A DNA stretch of 64,000 bases from the NCBI RefSeq assembly GCF_023155275.1, contig NZ_JALMUV010000005.1, forward strand, positions 124,001 through 188,000. The letters run 5' to 3'. How positions within the stretch are numbered: the first letter of the stretch is position 1; every line of letters begins with the position of its first letter. This DNA comes from Streptomyces rhizoryzae (GTDB lineage: Bacteria; Actinomycetota; Actinomycetes; Streptomycetales; Streptomycetaceae). Positions 8,253 to 20,283 of the stretch are shown here, piece after piece. The translations under genes were made by a program, and so were the position numbers. Under the pieces are notes generated by a model that ran no database searches, had not been told where the DNA came from, and saw only the letters and a program-made list of their open reading frames with translations.

Positions 8253-8957
8253 ATGCCACGTGTACTGCTGATCGAGGACGACGCCGCCGTCCGCGACGGG
8301 GTCTCCCTCGCGCTGCGGCGCCGCGGCCATGACGTCGCGGCCGCCGCCAGCGGCGAGGAGGGGCTGGCCGCGCTGCCCGCCTTCCGCCCGGACATCGTCC
8401 TGCTGGATCTGATGCTGCCCGGCAAGGACGGCTTCGAGATCTGCCGGCTGATCCGGGCCGAGCGGCAGCTGCCGATCATCATGCTCACCGCCCGCGGCGA
8501 CGACCTCGACGTGGTCCTCGGGCTGGAGGCCGGGGCCGACGACTACATCGTCAAACCCGCCCGCGGCGAGGTCCTGGAGGCCCGGATCCGGGCGGTGCTG
8601 CGGCGCACCGCGCTGCCCGCCGACGGGGCCCCGGCCGCCGAGCCGGGGCCCGCCCCGGTGGAGACCTACGGCGAACTGGCCATCGACCGGGCCGGTCTGG
8701 TGGTCAGCAAGGGCGGCCAGGACCTGGCGCTGGCACCGTCCGAGATGAAGCTGCTGCTGTTCCTGTCGGCGACGCCGGGCCAGGTCTTCAGCCGCCAGCA
8801 GCTGCTGGAGCACGTCTGGGAGCACAGCTACCACGGCGACGCGCGGCTGGTCGACGCCTGCGTGATGCGGCTGCGCACGAAGATAGAGGACACCCCGCGC
8901 AGCCCCCGCTACGTCCAGACCGTCCGCGGCTTCGGTTACCGCTTCGGGCCGCTGTGA
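8253..8957 (+). CDS. OmpR-type response regulator
   Basis: 234 residues. Receiver domain 1-118 with the acidic pocket IEDD (9-10), phospho-acceptor Asp52 in LLDLMLPG, Thr in MLTAR and Lys in YIVKP; then a winged-helix trans_reg_C domain (about 140-232) with GFGYRF at the end. The C-terminal part resembles AfsQ1-like regulators, but I do not assign a name. The start at 8253 has no Shine-Dalgarno sequence; GATACT at 8241-8246 lies 6 bases ahead, so a leaderless transcript is plausible. A second ATG at 8229 is in frame. Its stop overlaps the kinase GTG start. Confidence 0.9.
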   Translation: MPRVLLIEDDAAVRDGVSLALRRRGHDVAAAASGEEGLAALPAFRPDIVLLDLMLPGKDGFEICRLIRAERQLPIIMLTARGDDLDVVLGLEAGADDYIVKPARGEVLEARIRAVLRRTALPADGAPAAEPGPAPVETYGELAIDRAGLVVSKGGQDLALAPSEMKLLLFLSATPGQVFSRQQLLEHVWEHSYHGDARLVDACVMRLRTKIEDTPRSPRYVQTVRGFGYRFGPL

Positions 8958-10543
8958 GGCGCCTGCGCCGCCTGGTGCCGGGGGTCTCCGTGGTGCGCGG
9001 GCTGCGCGCCCGGCTCGTGGTGGCGTTCCTGCTGGTCGCCGCGGTCAGCGCGCTCACCACCGCGGGACTGACGTACCGGGAGGCCCGGAACGCCATCCTC
9101 CAGCGCTCCCAGGACACCGCCGTCAACGACCTGCGGGCGCAGGTCAATTCGCTGGCGCCGGAGCTGACGGTGCCGCCGGCCCGGGCGGACCTGGACTTCT
9201 TCCGGGTGCAGCTGGAGCGCTCCGGCAAGTCCCGCGACTGGGACATCTCGGTGCACTACAACGGCATGCCGGACAGCGACGAGGGCGGGCTGCGCCGCGA
9301 GGTGGTGGTCCCGGCCGGCTTCAAGGCGTCGGTGGAGAAGCGCCGGGTGCCGGCCTTCCAGCGCATCGACCGGGACGGCGAGCCGTGGCTGCTGATCGGG
9401 ATGCCGGTGCGGCAGAGCGACGGCGGGCCGTCCCCGCTGACGGTGTACGCACAACTCCCGCTGCGGGCCGAGGAGGCCAACGTCGAGGCGCTGGTGAGCG
9501 CCGCGCGGGGCGGGGCGCTGCCGGCGTTCGCGCTGGCGGTGATCCTGCCGCTGGTCGCGGCGCGCGGGGTGCTGCGGCCGGTGCGGGGACTGCGGCAGGC
9601 CGCGGGGCGGATCGCCGAGGGCAAGCTGGACACCCGGCTGGTGGTCAAGGGCACCGACGAACTCGCCGATCTGTCACGCTCGTTCAACGAGATGGCGGCG
9701 AAGCTGGAGGAGAGCATGGCGGAGCTGCGCCGGATGGAGGCCAACTCCCGGCGGTTCGCGGCCGATGTCTCGCACGAGCTGCGGACGCCGCTGGCGGCGA
9801 TGACGGCGGTCACCGACGTGCTGGACGAGGACGCCGAGTCGCTCGACCCGGACACCGCCGCCGCGGTGCGGCTGATCAGCCAGGAGACCGGGAAGCTGGC
9901 GCGGATGGTGGAGGACCTGATGGAGGTCTCGCGGTTCGACGCGGGCGCCGCCGCGCTCCACCTGTACGAGGTCGATGTCGCGGAGACCATCCGCAAGTCG
10001 CTCCAGGCCCGCGCCTGGCAGCAGCGGGTGGCCGCACAGCTGCCGGACGACGTGCGGGCCCGGCTCGACCCGCGCCGGCTGGACGTGGTGGTGGCCAATC
10101 TCGTCGGCAACGCCCTGCACCACGGCGGCGAGCCGGTCCGGGTGGTGCTGCACGCGCCGGAGCCCGGCGATCCGACCCTGCTGATCGAGATCCGCGACAG
10201 CGGCCCGGGAATAGACCCCGAGGTGCTGCCGCACGTCTTCGACCGCTTCTACAAGGCCGACTCGGCCCGCGCCCGGTCCGAGGGCAGCGGGCTGGGGCTG
10301 GCCATCGCGCAGGAGAACGTCCGGCTGCACGGCGGTACGCTGCGGGCCGCCAACGCCCCCGAGGGCGGTGCGGTGTTCACCGTGGAGCTGCCGCTGCGGC
10401 AGGAGGAGGCACCGGCCGGCGAGGAATCGGCCGAGCGGGACGGCGGTCTCCCGGAGTCCGGTGCCGCGGAGCCCGACGCCACGGAGCCCGGCGTCTCCGA
10501 GTTCGGTGCCGCGGACGGCGGGAAGGGCGGGGAGGCCGGATGA
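8954..10543 (+). CDS. Sensor histidine kinase
   Basis: 529 residues. TM1 (about 20-40), an extracellular sensor loop (about 41-185), TM2 (about 187-206), a HAMP domain (206-258), HisKA with phospho-acceptor His274 in DVSHELRTPL, and an HATPase_c domain with N box NLVGNALHHGG, G1 DSGPGID and G2 GSGLGLAI. A Glu/Ala-rich tail follows residue 490. The GTG start overlaps the regulator's stop (GTGA), and its own stop overlaps the lipoprotein start (ATGA), so all three are co-translated. The stimulus is unknown; the envelope lipoprotein partner suggests cell-wall or surface sensing. Confidence 0.9.
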   Translation: MRRLRRLVPGVSVVRGLRARLVVAFLLVAAVSALTTAGLTYREARNAILQRSQDTAVNDLRAQVNSLAPELTVPPARADLDFFRVQLERSGKSRDWDISVHYNGMPDSDEGGLRREVVVPAGFKASVEKRRVPAFQRIDRDGEPWLLIGMPVRQSDGGPSPLTVYAQLPLRAEEANVEALVSAARGGALPAFALAVILPLVAARGVLRPVRGLRQAAGRIAEGKLDTRLVVKGTDELADLSRSFNEMAAKLEESMAELRRMEANSRRFAADVSHELRTPLAAMTAVTDVLDEDAESLDPDTAAAVRLISQETGKLARMVEDLMEVSRFDAGAAALHLYEVDVAETIRKSLQARAWQQRVAAQLPDDVRARLDPRRLDVVVANLVGNALHHGGEPVRVVLHAPEPGDPTLLIEIRDSGPGIDPEVLPHVFDRFYKADSARARSEGSGLGLAIAQENVRLHGGTLRAANAPEGGAVFTVELPLRQEEAPAGEESAERDGGLPESGAAEPDATEPGVSEFGAADGGKGGEAG

Positions 10544-11178
10544 CCACCCGACGGACGACCACTCGATGGACGACGGCCGGACGGACCACGGCCCGGCAGG
10601 TCGCGGGCCGGCTGGCCGCCCCGGTGGCGCTGGCCGGTGCGCTGGCCGTGGCGCTGGCCGGCTGCGGGGTCGAGCCGACCGATGTGATCGACGCCGGTGA
10701 GCCGGCGTCCGGGCTGCGGGCGCCGGGCAAACCGCCCGCCGACGTCCAGCTGTACTTCTACGGCCCGGACGGCCTCCACCCGGCGACCCGGCGGGCGAAG
10801 GAACCGCTGGACCCGCAGGCCGCGATCGACCTGCTGGCGCAGGGGCCCAACCACGCCGAGCGGATGCGCGGACTGTCCAGCGTGGTCCCGAAGTTCCCGG
10901 GCCCGCTCACCGCCACGACCGGGCCGGGGCGGGTGGTGATCGACCTGCCGGTGAACGCCAAGCTGCTGGACCCCGCCTCGCTGAACCAGCTGGTGTGCAC
11001 CGCCGCCAACGCCCGCGTCCCCGGCGACAAGCCGCCCGGGCAGGTCAGCGTGACCCTGGTCGGCGGCGGCGTCCGGGTCGGCCCGATGGTGTGCGGCGGC
11101 AACAACGCCTTCCCGCTGGTACAGCCCACGCCGACCGGCCCGGGCGACACCGGCGGTACGGCCGGCGGAGGCGGCTGA
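10540..11178 (+). CDS. GerMN-domain lipoprotein, third gene of the two-component operon
   Basis: 212 residues. A twin-Arg-rich N-terminus and hydrophobic segment lead into a lipobox with the lipidated Cys at residue 42 (VALAGC). The mature part contains a GerMN-like beta domain (about 60-185: VQLYFYGPDGLHPATR ... AAIDLLAQGP ... VVIDLP). The arrangement regulator-kinase-GerMN lipoprotein is reminiscent of MtrA-MtrB-LpqB, although this protein is far smaller than LpqB. It probably sits on the outer face of the membrane and may tune the kinase, which is inferred from coupling alone. Confidence 0.75.
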   Translation: MTTRRTTTRWTTAGRTTARQVAGRLAAPVALAGALAVALAGCGVEPTDVIDAGEPASGLRAPGKPPADVQLYFYGPDGLHPATRRAKEPLDPQAAIDLLAQGPNHAERMRGLSSVVPKFPGPLTATTGPGRVVIDLPVNAKLLDPASLNQLVCTAANARVPGDKPPGQVSVTLVGGGVRVGPMVCGGNNAFPLVQPTPTGPGDTGGTAGGGG

Positions 11179-11274
11179 CCGGCCGGGGCGCGTCCCGGCG
11201 CCCGGGCCGGCCGGGGCGCCGCGCTAGGGTGAAGGAACGAGGACCGTCCGGCGCCGCACCCGGGAGGATCGACG

Positions 11275-11676
11275 ATGACCGAGCGCAAGCCCCCTGGCGT
11301 CAGCTTCGAGAGCTGGGTGGACAAGCAGATCCGCGAGTCGGCCGAGCGCGGCGGCTTCGCCGACCTCCCCGGTTTCGGCAAACCCCTCCCCCACCTCGAC
11401 CGGCCCTACGACGAGCTGTGGTGGGTCAAGGAGAAGATGGCGCGGGAGGGGCTCTCCGTCCTCCCGGCGAGCCTGGTGCTGCGCAAGGAGGCCGAGGACG
11501 CGCTGCGGGCCGCCGCCGACGCGCCCAGCGAGGCCGCGCTGCGCCGCATCCTGACCGGGATCAACGAGCGGATCCGGGCCGCGCTGGCCGCCCCGCCCGA
11601 GGGCCCGCCGCTCGGCCTCGCCCCGTACGACATCGAGGAGCAGGCCCGGCTGTGGCGGGAGCGGCACGGGAGGTGA
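11275..11676 (+). CDS. DUF1992 (DnaJ-homologue C28-like) protein
   Basis: 133 residues. Contains the DUF1992 hallmark IRESAERGGFADLPGFGKPLP followed by an amphipathic helical region (WWVKEKMAREGLSVLPASLVLRKEAE). This domain occurs alone in bacteria and in DNAJC28 of animals; the biochemical role is unknown. TAGGGT at 11225-11230 may be the -10 of its promoter, and GGGAGGATC precedes the ATG. It converges with the DUF4185-like gene, 18 bp away. Confidence 0.8.
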   Translation: MTERKPPGVSFESWVDKQIRESAERGGFADLPGFGKPLPHLDRPYDELWWVKEKMAREGLSVLPASLVLRKEAEDALRAAADAPSEAALRRILTGINERIRAALAAPPEGPPLGLAPYDIEEQARLWRERHGR

Positions 11677-11694
11677 GCGGCGCCGCGCGGCGGT

Positions 11695-12978
11695 TCAGGG
11701 CCTCGCGGGCGCGAAGCGGAGCCGCAGGAAGCGCGGCCGGTACAGCTCCACGTCGCCGTTGACGACCGGGTCGGCGGGGGCGCCGGGCGGGCCGAGCCAG
11801 TTGACGTCGTAGCTGACCAGCAGTCCGGCGCCGGTGGTGAACTCCGGGTGCGCCTGCGGGTTGTACACCGCGACGTGGGCCGGGTCGGGGCCGGCGGGGC
11901 GCGGCGGGGTGATCCGGCCGGCCGGGCCGTGCCAGGGGCCCTGCGGTGTGCAGGACCAGTAGCCGGTGAGCGTCCGCAGGCCGGCGGCGCCGCCGGCCGG
12001 GGTGTCCATCGTGAGCAGCACCCAGGTGCGGCCCGCGCGGGCGACGGTGAAGGCGCTGCCGACGCCGCGCCGGCCGCCGCCGCGCAGGACCGGTGCGGCC
12101 CGTCCGGCGTCCGGCTGCCAGCGGGCGCCGTCCCGGAACCGCCAGGCCGCGGCGTCCGCGAGCCGGCCGGCCGGGGCCCGGGCCAGGTAGGCGCTGTCGG
12201 CCGGGGTGGAAGGCGGGTCGTCGCCGCCGAAGACGTACGTCCAGCCGCCGTCGCGGACCAGTGCGGCGCCGTAGAGGACCCGGCGCGCCGGGTCGGTGGC
12301 GCCCTGCGGGGCGACCGGAGTGATCGACTCCAGGTGCAGGGCGGGCAGCGAGAGGGTGGCGACCTCGGTGCCGCGGGGTGTGCCGAAGGCCCAGGGGCCG
12401 GTGCCGGGGGCGCGGATCCACAGCAGCACCCGGACGACCCGTTCGGCCGAGCCGGGGGCGCGGGGTTCCACGGCGGCGTGGACCGGCCAGCGCCAGCCGC
12501 CGCCGGGCGGGTCGGGGAAGAACGGTCCGGGTGCGGCCGGGGTGCCGCCGGTCAGGGTGCGTTCGGGGACGCCCGCCGGGGACATCACCACGAGGGAGTT
12601 GTGGCGCAGATAGGGGGTGCCGCCGGTGGCGGTGGTGCGCCAGCGGTACGGGCCGCCGCGGGGGCCCGGCGGCGGGTGGATCCGGTCCAGGAAGGTGTCG
12701 GAGAACAGCCACAGGGTCCGGCCGTCGGGGAGCCGTACCGAGTGGGTGCCGTCGCCGCCGGTCCAGTCGTCGGTACGGGAGTTGTCGTCGCCGTAGCGGG
12801 CGAAGGCGGCGGTGGGGCCGGGGTCGGCGGACCAGCCTGTGGGGACGCGGCCGGTGCAGGCGGCGCGGGCCGGGGCGGGGTGCGGCGGGGGGACGGCCAG
12901 GGCGGCGGCGACGGTGAGGAGGACGACGGCGAGCAGGGCGGCGGCGAGGGTGGTGCGGGTGATCGGCGGTGTCGGCAT
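11695..12978 (-). CDS. Secreted DUF4185-like (five-bladed propeller fold) protein
   Basis: 427 residues with a cleavable Sec signal (hydrophobic 10-38, then AARA-type end). The mature protein has WTGGDGTHSVRLPDGRTLWLFSDTF, repeated Gly-Asp/Trp strands and short-spaced beta motifs, as in DUF4185 and glycosyl-hydrolase-like propellers. No catalytic residues can be assigned. It is probably an exported carbohydrate-binding or hydrolytic protein. It is monocistronic and its promoter faces the mutA promoter (185-bp divergent gap). Confidence 0.55.
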   Translation of the reverse strand: MPTPPITRTTLAAALLAVVLLTVAAALAVPPPHPAPARAACTGRVPTGWSADPGPTAAFARYGDDNSRTDDWTGGDGTHSVRLPDGRTLWLFSDTFLDRIHPPPGPRGGPYRWRTTATGGTPYLRHNSLVVMSPAGVPERTLTGGTPAAPGPFFPDPPGGGWRWPVHAAVEPRAPGSAERVVRVLLWIRAPGTGPWAFGTPRGTEVATLSLPALHLESITPVAPQGATDPARRVLYGAALVRDGGWTYVFGGDDPPSTPADSAYLARAPAGRLADAAAWRFRDGARWQPDAGRAAPVLRGGGRRGVGSAFTVARAGRTWVLLTMDTPAGGAAGLRTLTGYWSCTPQGPWHGPAGRITPPRPAGPDPAHVAVYNPQAHPEFTTGAGLLVSYDVNWLGPPGAPADPVVNGDVELYRPRFLRLRFAPARP

Positions 12979-13150
12979 TCCGCTCCTCGGTTCGGTGCGC
13001 GGCCACCGTAACGCGCCGGGCGGGCCGGGTGCGGGAGCGGCCGGGCGGCCCGTCCGGTGCGGGTTCGCCCGGCTACGTGGTGATCGGGCGCCGGGCCAAA
13101 GAGGGCAAGGTCACAGCGCGATCCCCTGCTCCGGCTAACGGTCGTTCGCC

Positions 13151-13156
13151 TAGCCT
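13151..13156 (+). promoter_or_regulatory. -10 box of a probably leaderless mutA transcript
   Basis: TAGCCT (TANNNT) ends 6 bases before the mutA ATG, and no Shine-Dalgarno sequence lies between them. This spacing is typical of leaderless actinomycete genes. No convincing -35 was seen. Confidence 0.4.
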
Positions 13157-13162
13157 GCTGCC

Positions 13163-15045
13163 ATGACCGCCGAGTCCCCCGAACTCCCCCTGGCCGCCGC
13201 CTTTCCGGCGGCCGACCGCGAGCAGTGGCAGCGCCTCGTGGCAGGCGTGCTGCGCAAATCGGGCGCGTCCGAGGCCGCGGGTGACGCCGCCGAGGAGGCG
13301 CTCGCCACCGACCTGGAGGACGGCATCCGCGTCCGTCCGCTCTATACCGCGCAGGACGCGCCACCCCTGCCGGGCCCGCCCGGATTCCCGCCGTTCGTAC
13401 GGGCGTCCCGGCCCGAAGGCACGGCCGTGTCCGGGTGGGACGTCCGCCAGCGCCACCAGGGCACCGATCCGCGCCGGGTCAACGAGGCCCTGCTGGCCGA
13501 CCTGGAGAACGGCGTCACCTCCGTGTGGCCGGTCGTCGGCGCCGGCGGGGTGCCGGTGTCCGGGCTGGCCGAGGCGCTGCGCGGGGTCTATCTGGACCTG
13601 GCGCCCGTGGTGCTGGACGCGGGCGCGGAATTCCCGGCGGCGGCCGAGGAGTTGCTGCGGCTGTACGGCGAGTCCGGGGTGGCGCTGTCCGAGGCCGCCG
13701 GGGTGCTGGGCGCCGATCCGCTGGGGGTGTTGGCCCGCACCGGTGACGACCGCCACCTGGCCGACGGGCTGGCGGCGGCCGCCCGGCTGGCCGGCCGGGT
13801 CGCACAGCAGGCGCCGCGGATCCGGACGGTGGTGGTGGACGCGCTGCCGTACCACGAGGCGGGCGGGTCGCCGGCCGAGGAGCTGGGCGCGTCGCTGGCC
13901 ACCGCGGTGGCGTACCTGCGGGAGCTGACCGCGGACGGGCGGGGGCTGGGCATCGACGCGGCCTGCCGGCAGCTGGAGTTCCGCTACGCCGCGACCGCCG
14001 ACCAGTTCCTGACCATCGCCAAGCTGCGCGCGGCCCGGCGGCTGTGGGCACGGGTCGCGGAGGTCTGCGGGGCGTCGCCGGCCGCGGCCGGGCAGGTACA
14101 GCACGCGGTGACCTCCTCGGTGATGATGGCCCGCCGGGACCCGTGGGTGAACATGCTGCGGACCACGGTGGCGGCGCTGTCGGCGGGGCTGGGCGGGGCG
14201 GACGCGGTGACGGTGCTGCCGTTCGACGCGGCGCTGGGCCTGCCGGACGCGTTCGCCCGCCGGATCGCGCGCAACACCCAGTCGGTGCTGCTGGAGGAGT
14301 CGCACCTGGCGAAGGTCATCGACCCGGCGGGCGGCTCCTGGTACGTCGAGTCGCTGACCGCGGAACTGGCGCGGGCGGGCTGGGCGTTCTTCCAGGAGAT
14401 CGAGGCGGCGGGCGGCCAGGCGGCCGCGCTGCGGTCCGGGATGATCGGCGAGCGGCTGGCGCGGACCTGGCGGCGGCGCGGCGCGGAGCTGGCGCACCGG
14501 CGGGAACCGATCACCGGCGTCAGTGAGTTCCCGCAGCTGGCCCAGGCGCCGCTGGAGCGCGAGCCGGCCCCGGCACCGGCCGGCGGGGGGCTGCCGCGGG
14601 TGCGCCGGGACGACGCGTTCGAGGCGCTGCGGGCCCGTTCCGACGCGCAGCTGGCGGCGGCCGGGGCGCGGCCGAAGGTGTTCCTGGCCGCGCTGGGGCC
14701 GGTCGCGGCGCACACCGCGCGGGTGGCGTTCGCCGCCAACCTCTTCCAGGCGGGCGGGATCGAGACGGTGCCGGAGCCGGTGACGGCGCAGTCGGCGGCC
14801 GCGGCGTTCGCGGCCACCGGCGCGCGGATCGCCTGCCTGTGCGCGGCCGACGCGGTGTACGCCGAGCAGGCGGCGGAGGTCGCCGCGGCGCTGAAGGCGG
14901 CGGGCGCGGTGCGGGTGTATCTGGCGGGCAGGCCGGCCGAGGGCCGGGAGGAACTGGTGGCGGCCGGGGTGGACACGTTCGTGTTCGCGGGCTGCGACGC
15001 GGTCGGGGTGCTGTCCTCGGCCCTGGATGTCACGGAGGTGGCGGC

Positions 15046-15049
<4 letters not shown>
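13163..15049 (+). CDS. mutA: Methylmalonyl-CoA mutase, small (alpha) subunit
   Basis: 628 residues, normal for the non-catalytic subunit of the adenosylcobalamin-dependent mutase that interconverts succinyl-CoA and (R)-methylmalonyl-CoA. TIM-barrel motifs are present ([25 protein letters not shown] and [21 protein letters not shown]). The C-terminal cobalamin-like domain lacks the DxHxxG motif, as expected for this subunit. The ATG overlaps the end of a TAGCCT-type promoter. Its stop overlaps mutB (ATGA). In streptomycetes the enzyme supplies methylmalonyl-CoA for polyketides and handles odd-chain acids. Confidence 0.95.
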
Positions 15050-17268
<2,219 letters not shown>

Positions 17269-17279
17269 GGCGGAGGGCC

Positions 17280-18293
17280 ATGCCTGCGACGATCGATGTC
17301 GACCGGTACGCCGAGGGGGTGCGGGCCGGTTCCCGCGCCTGGATCGCCCGGGCGGTCACCCTGGTCGAGTCCACCCGCGCCGATCACCGGGCGGCGGCCC
17401 AGGAGTTGCTGGTGCGGCTGCTGCCGCACTCCGGTGCGGCCCGGCGGGTGGGGATCAGCGGTGTGCCGGGGGTCGGCAAGTCGACGTTCATCGACGCGCT
17501 GGGCTCGCTGCTGACGGGGCTGGGGCACCGGGTGGCGGTGCTGGCCGTCGATCCGTCGTCGAGCCGGACCGGCGGCTCCATCCTGGGCGACAAGACCCGG
17601 ATGGAGCGGCTGGCCACCGACCCGGCGGCGTTCGTCCGCCCCTCCCCCACGTCGGGGACGCTGGGCGGGGTGGCGCGGGCGACCCGGGAGTCGATCGTGG
17701 TGATGGAGGCGGCGGGGTACGACGTGGTGCTGGTGGAGACGGTCGGCGTCGGCCAGTCGGAGACCACCGTCGCGGGCATGGTCGACACGTTCCTGCTGCT
17801 GGCGCTGGCCCGGACCGGCGACCAGCTCCAGGGCATCAAGAAGGGGGTCCTGGAGCTGGCGGACCTGGTGTCGGTCAACAAGGCCGACGGGCCGCACGAG
17901 CCGGACGCCCGGTCGGCGGCGCGCGAACTGTCCGGTGCGCTGCGCCTGTTGAGGCCGCCCGAGGCGGCGTGGACGCCGCCGGTGCTGACGTGCAGTGCGC
18001 GGGAGGGCACCGGGCTGAAGGCGGTGTGGGAGCGGGTCGAGCAGCACCGGGCACTGCTGGAGTCCAGCGGTGCGCTGGCCGAGCGGCGGCGCGCCCAGCA
18101 GGTCGACTGGACGTGGTCGATGGTCCGGGAGCGGCTGATGGACCGCCTCCAGGAGCATCCGGAGGTCCGCCGGCTGGGCCCGGAGGTCGAGCGGGCGGTC
18201 CGGGCGGGCGAGATCACCGCGACGCTGGCGGCCGAGCGGCTGCTGGCGGCGTTCGGCACGGAGGACGGGTCCGGTACTCAGCCGCGGAGCTGA
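17280..18293 (+). CDS. meaB: Methylmalonyl-CoA mutase-associated GTPase MeaB
   Basis: 337 residues, G3E-family GTPase (MeaB/ArgK). Walker [11 protein letters not shown] (about 59-68), [19 protein letters not shown], a switch-region [10 protein letters not shown], and the base-recognition motif VNKAD. MeaB gates cobalamin loading and protects mutase from inactivation. Older annotations call it ArgK or arginine transport ATPase, which is not correct for this context. GGAGGG lies just upstream of the ATG. It is the last gene of the mutAB operon. Confidence 0.95.
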   Translation: MPATIDVDRYAEGVRAGSRAWIARAVTLVESTRADHRAAAQELLVRLLPHSGAARRVGISGVPGVGKSTFIDALGSLLTGLGHRVAVLAVDPSSSRTGGSILGDKTRMERLATDPAAFVRPSPTSGTLGGVARATRESIVVMEAAGYDVVLVETVGVGQSETTVAGMVDTFLLLALARTGDQLQGIKKGVLELADLVSVNKADGPHEPDARSAARELSGALRLLRPPEAAWTPPVLTCSAREGTGLKAVWERVEQHRALLESSGALAERRRAQQVDWTWSMVRERLMDRLQEHPEVRRLGPEVERAVRAGEITATLAAERLLAAFGTEDGSGTQPRS

Positions 18294-18374
18294 GTAGCGC
18301 GACTCATGCCGCCCCCGGGGCGCGGCCCGGACAATGTCGGTGACCGATCCACCGACCGGAAGCCGGGAGCCATC

Positions 18375-18740
18375 ATGGGGGCTGACAGCTATCCGCAGGA
18401 CGTGGCGCGCGGGCTCTTCGCGGGCAATCCGCTGGCCGACCTGATCGAGGGCTTCTGCCTGACGCTGGACGCGGACGGGGAGCTGGAGGCCCGGCCGGTG
18501 GTCCACGTCCAGCTGCGACCGGGGGTGGCGCTGTCGCCGGTGGAGGCGGACCGGCTGGCGGCGTTCTGCCAGCGCGGTGTGCAGCGTCAACTCGACGCGC
18601 GCCAGCGGGACTTCGCACCGCATCCGGAGCAGGGCCCGGCGGCCAACGAGCTGGCGATCGCGGTGCACGCCCACGGCGGCGGCCCGTTCGCCGATCCGGC
18701 CGCGGTCCGCGACGGGTACGTGCTGCGCGGCGGTTCCTGA
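18375..18740 (+). CDS. Hypothetical protein, 121 aa
   Basis: Not recognised. A small soluble, mildly acidic protein (MGADSYPQDV...) without membrane spans. I placed the start at the ATG with GGGAGCC upstream; the open frame extends 69 bp further left but without a ribosome-binding site. It lies 81 bp after meaB on the same strand and converges on LysR with a 5-bp gap. Third-position GC supports coding. No function is suggested. Confidence 0.6.
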   Translation: MGADSYPQDVARGLFAGNPLADLIEGFCLTLDADGELEARPVVHVQLRPGVALSPVEADRLAAFCQRGVQRQLDARQRDFAPHPEQGPAANELAIAVHAHGGGPFADPAAVRDGYVLRGGS

Positions 18741-18745
18741 CGGGC

Positions 18746-19651
18746 TCAGCCGCGCGGGTCCGGGGCCGGGCCGCCGGCTGCCGCGAAGTGCGCCACGGCC
18801 AGGTCCCGGAAGCGCGCGGCGGCCGGGGAGAGGTAGCTGTCGGCGCGCCGCACCAGGCTGAGGGTGCGGTGGCAGCCGGGGGCGTCGATCGGCACCCAGG
18901 CGACCGGTTCGCCGGCGGTGACGTCGCGGGCGGCGGCGGGGGCCAGGCCGACCCCGATGCCGGCCCGGATGAGGTGCAGGGTGACGCCGGGTTCGTCGCC
19001 CTCGCAGCAGACCACCGGCCGCTGCCCGGTGGGCGCGAACAGCCGCTCCAGCAGGTCGCGTTGCCAGTGCCCGGTGCGGGTGGTGATGAACGGTTCGGTG
19101 CGCAGGTCGGCGACCGTGACCCGGTCCCGGCCGGCCAGCCGGTGGCCGGCCGGGACGACGAGCTGCACCTCCTCACGGCGCAGCCGGACGGTGTCGAGTC
19201 CGGGCGCGGTCAGCGGCTGGGAGGCGACGCAGTAGTCCACCTCGCGCGCCCGGAGCTGGTCGAGCATGGCCGCGGGGGTGGACTGGTGGAGCCGGACGGC
19301 GACGCCGGGGTGCGCGGTGCGGTAGTCGCCGAGCAGGCCGGCGAGCGGCAGCAGGGTCTCGGCGGCGAGCGCGAGGCTGCCCCGGTCCGGTCCGGCCGCG
19401 TCGGCCAACTCCCGCCGCCCGACGTCGAGTTCGTCCAGCGCCCGCTCGACGCGGCGCAGGAACGCGGCGCCGTAGCGGTTGAGCCGGATGGTGCGGCCCT
19501 GCCGGTCGAAGAGCGGTACGCCCAGTTCGGCTTCCAGGCGGGCGAGGGTGCGGCTCACCGAGGGCTGGGCGACGCGGAGCTCCTCGGCGGCCCGGCTGAT
19601 GTGCTCCCGGCGGGCGACCGCGCGGAAGTAGCGCAGCGACAGCAGGTCCAT
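18746..19651 (-). CDS. LysR-family transcriptional regulator
   Basis: 301 residues. The N-terminal winged helix (1-60, LRYFRAVARREHISRAAEELRVAQPSVSRTLARLEAELG) is followed by a substrate-binding periplasmic-like domain (about 90-290). It resembles the GltC/CynR branch. LysR proteins usually activate a divergent target with a small-molecule co-inducer, but here the upstream neighbour (the ATP-binding protein gene) reads the same way, so no obvious target is adjacent. Confidence 0.9.
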   Translation of the reverse strand: MDLLSLRYFRAVARREHISRAAEELRVAQPSVSRTLARLEAELGVPLFDRQGRTIRLNRYGAAFLRRVERALDELDVGRRELADAAGPDRGSLALAAETLLPLAGLLGDYRTAHPGVAVRLHQSTPAAMLDQLRAREVDYCVASQPLTAPGLDTVRLRREEVQLVVPAGHRLAGRDRVTVADLRTEPFITTRTGHWQRDLLERLFAPTGQRPVVCCEGDEPGVTLHLIRAGIGVGLAPAAARDVTAGEPVAWVPIDAPGCHRTLSLVRRADSYLSPAAARFRDLAVAHFAAAGGPAPDPRG

Positions 19652-19687
19652 CGGCTCCCGTCCCCCGGCGGTCGGCTCCGCGGCCGG

Positions 19688-20212
19688 TCAGCCGCGCGCC
19701 ATCACCGTAGCCCACACCGTCTTGCCCGAGCGGTCGGGCGGGGTCCAGCCCCAGGAGTCGCTGAGGCGGTTGACGAGCTGGAGTCCGCGGCCGGACTCGG
19801 CCAGTTCGCCGGCCGGGCGGAGCACGGGTGCGCGGGTGCCGCCGTCGGAGACCGCGCACAGTACCCCGCGGCCCTGCCTGGTCAGGGCCAGCCAGGCATG
19901 GCAGAAGCGGTCGTCCGCCGCGGGGCCGGCGGTCTCCGCGGGGGCGGCGGTGCCGTGCCGGAGGGCGTTGGTGACCAGTTCGGAGACGATCAGTACGGCG
20001 TTGTCGGCGAGGCCGGGGCACATCCGCCAGCCTTCGAGGGTGGTGCGGGTGAAGCGGCGGGCCTCGGCGACGGTGCGGGCCGAGCCGCTGAGGGCGCAGG
20101 CGGCGAAGCCGTCGGGTCCCGGCATCCACCACGTGTCCCGGCCGGTGCCGGGGGCCGGCGGCCTCCCGTTCCGGAGGGTGTCGTGCTCGGACTGTGCCGG
20201 GTGTGTGGTCAT
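19688..20212 (-). CDS. ATP-binding protein, anti-sigma-factor (RsbW)-like
   Basis: 174 residues. A single HATPase_c_2 (GHKL) domain: VSELVTNALRHG is the N box, VSDGG a degenerate G1 box and ESGRGLQLVNRLSDSWGW the G2 region. Such stand-alone proteins pair with DUF397 and XRE-DUF5753 regulators in Streptomyces (whiJ-like loci). The ATG at 20212 has GGAGA 6 bases ahead; an upstream ATG at 20233 is possible. A promoter candidate lies at 20284-20313, divergent from the DUF397 gene. Confidence 0.8.
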   Translation of the reverse strand: MTTHPAQSEHDTLRNGRPPAPGTGRDTWWMPGPDGFAACALSGSARTVAEARRFTRTTLEGWRMCPGLADNAVLIVSELVTNALRHGTAAPAETAGPAADDRFCHAWLALTRQGRGVLCAVSDGGTRAPVLRPAGELAESGRGLQLVNRLSDSWGWTPPDRSGKTVWATVMARG

Positions 20213-20283
20213 CACGTCTCCGCGAAGGGGCATACGGGGTGGGCGCGTCGGGGACGGTCTGGGCGGGGCCGCCCCGGAGGGCT

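Noticed and set aside
17280..18293. Arginine/ornithine transport ATPase (ArgK)
   Set aside because: G3E GTPase immediately after mutAB is MeaB; the older name is not supported by context.
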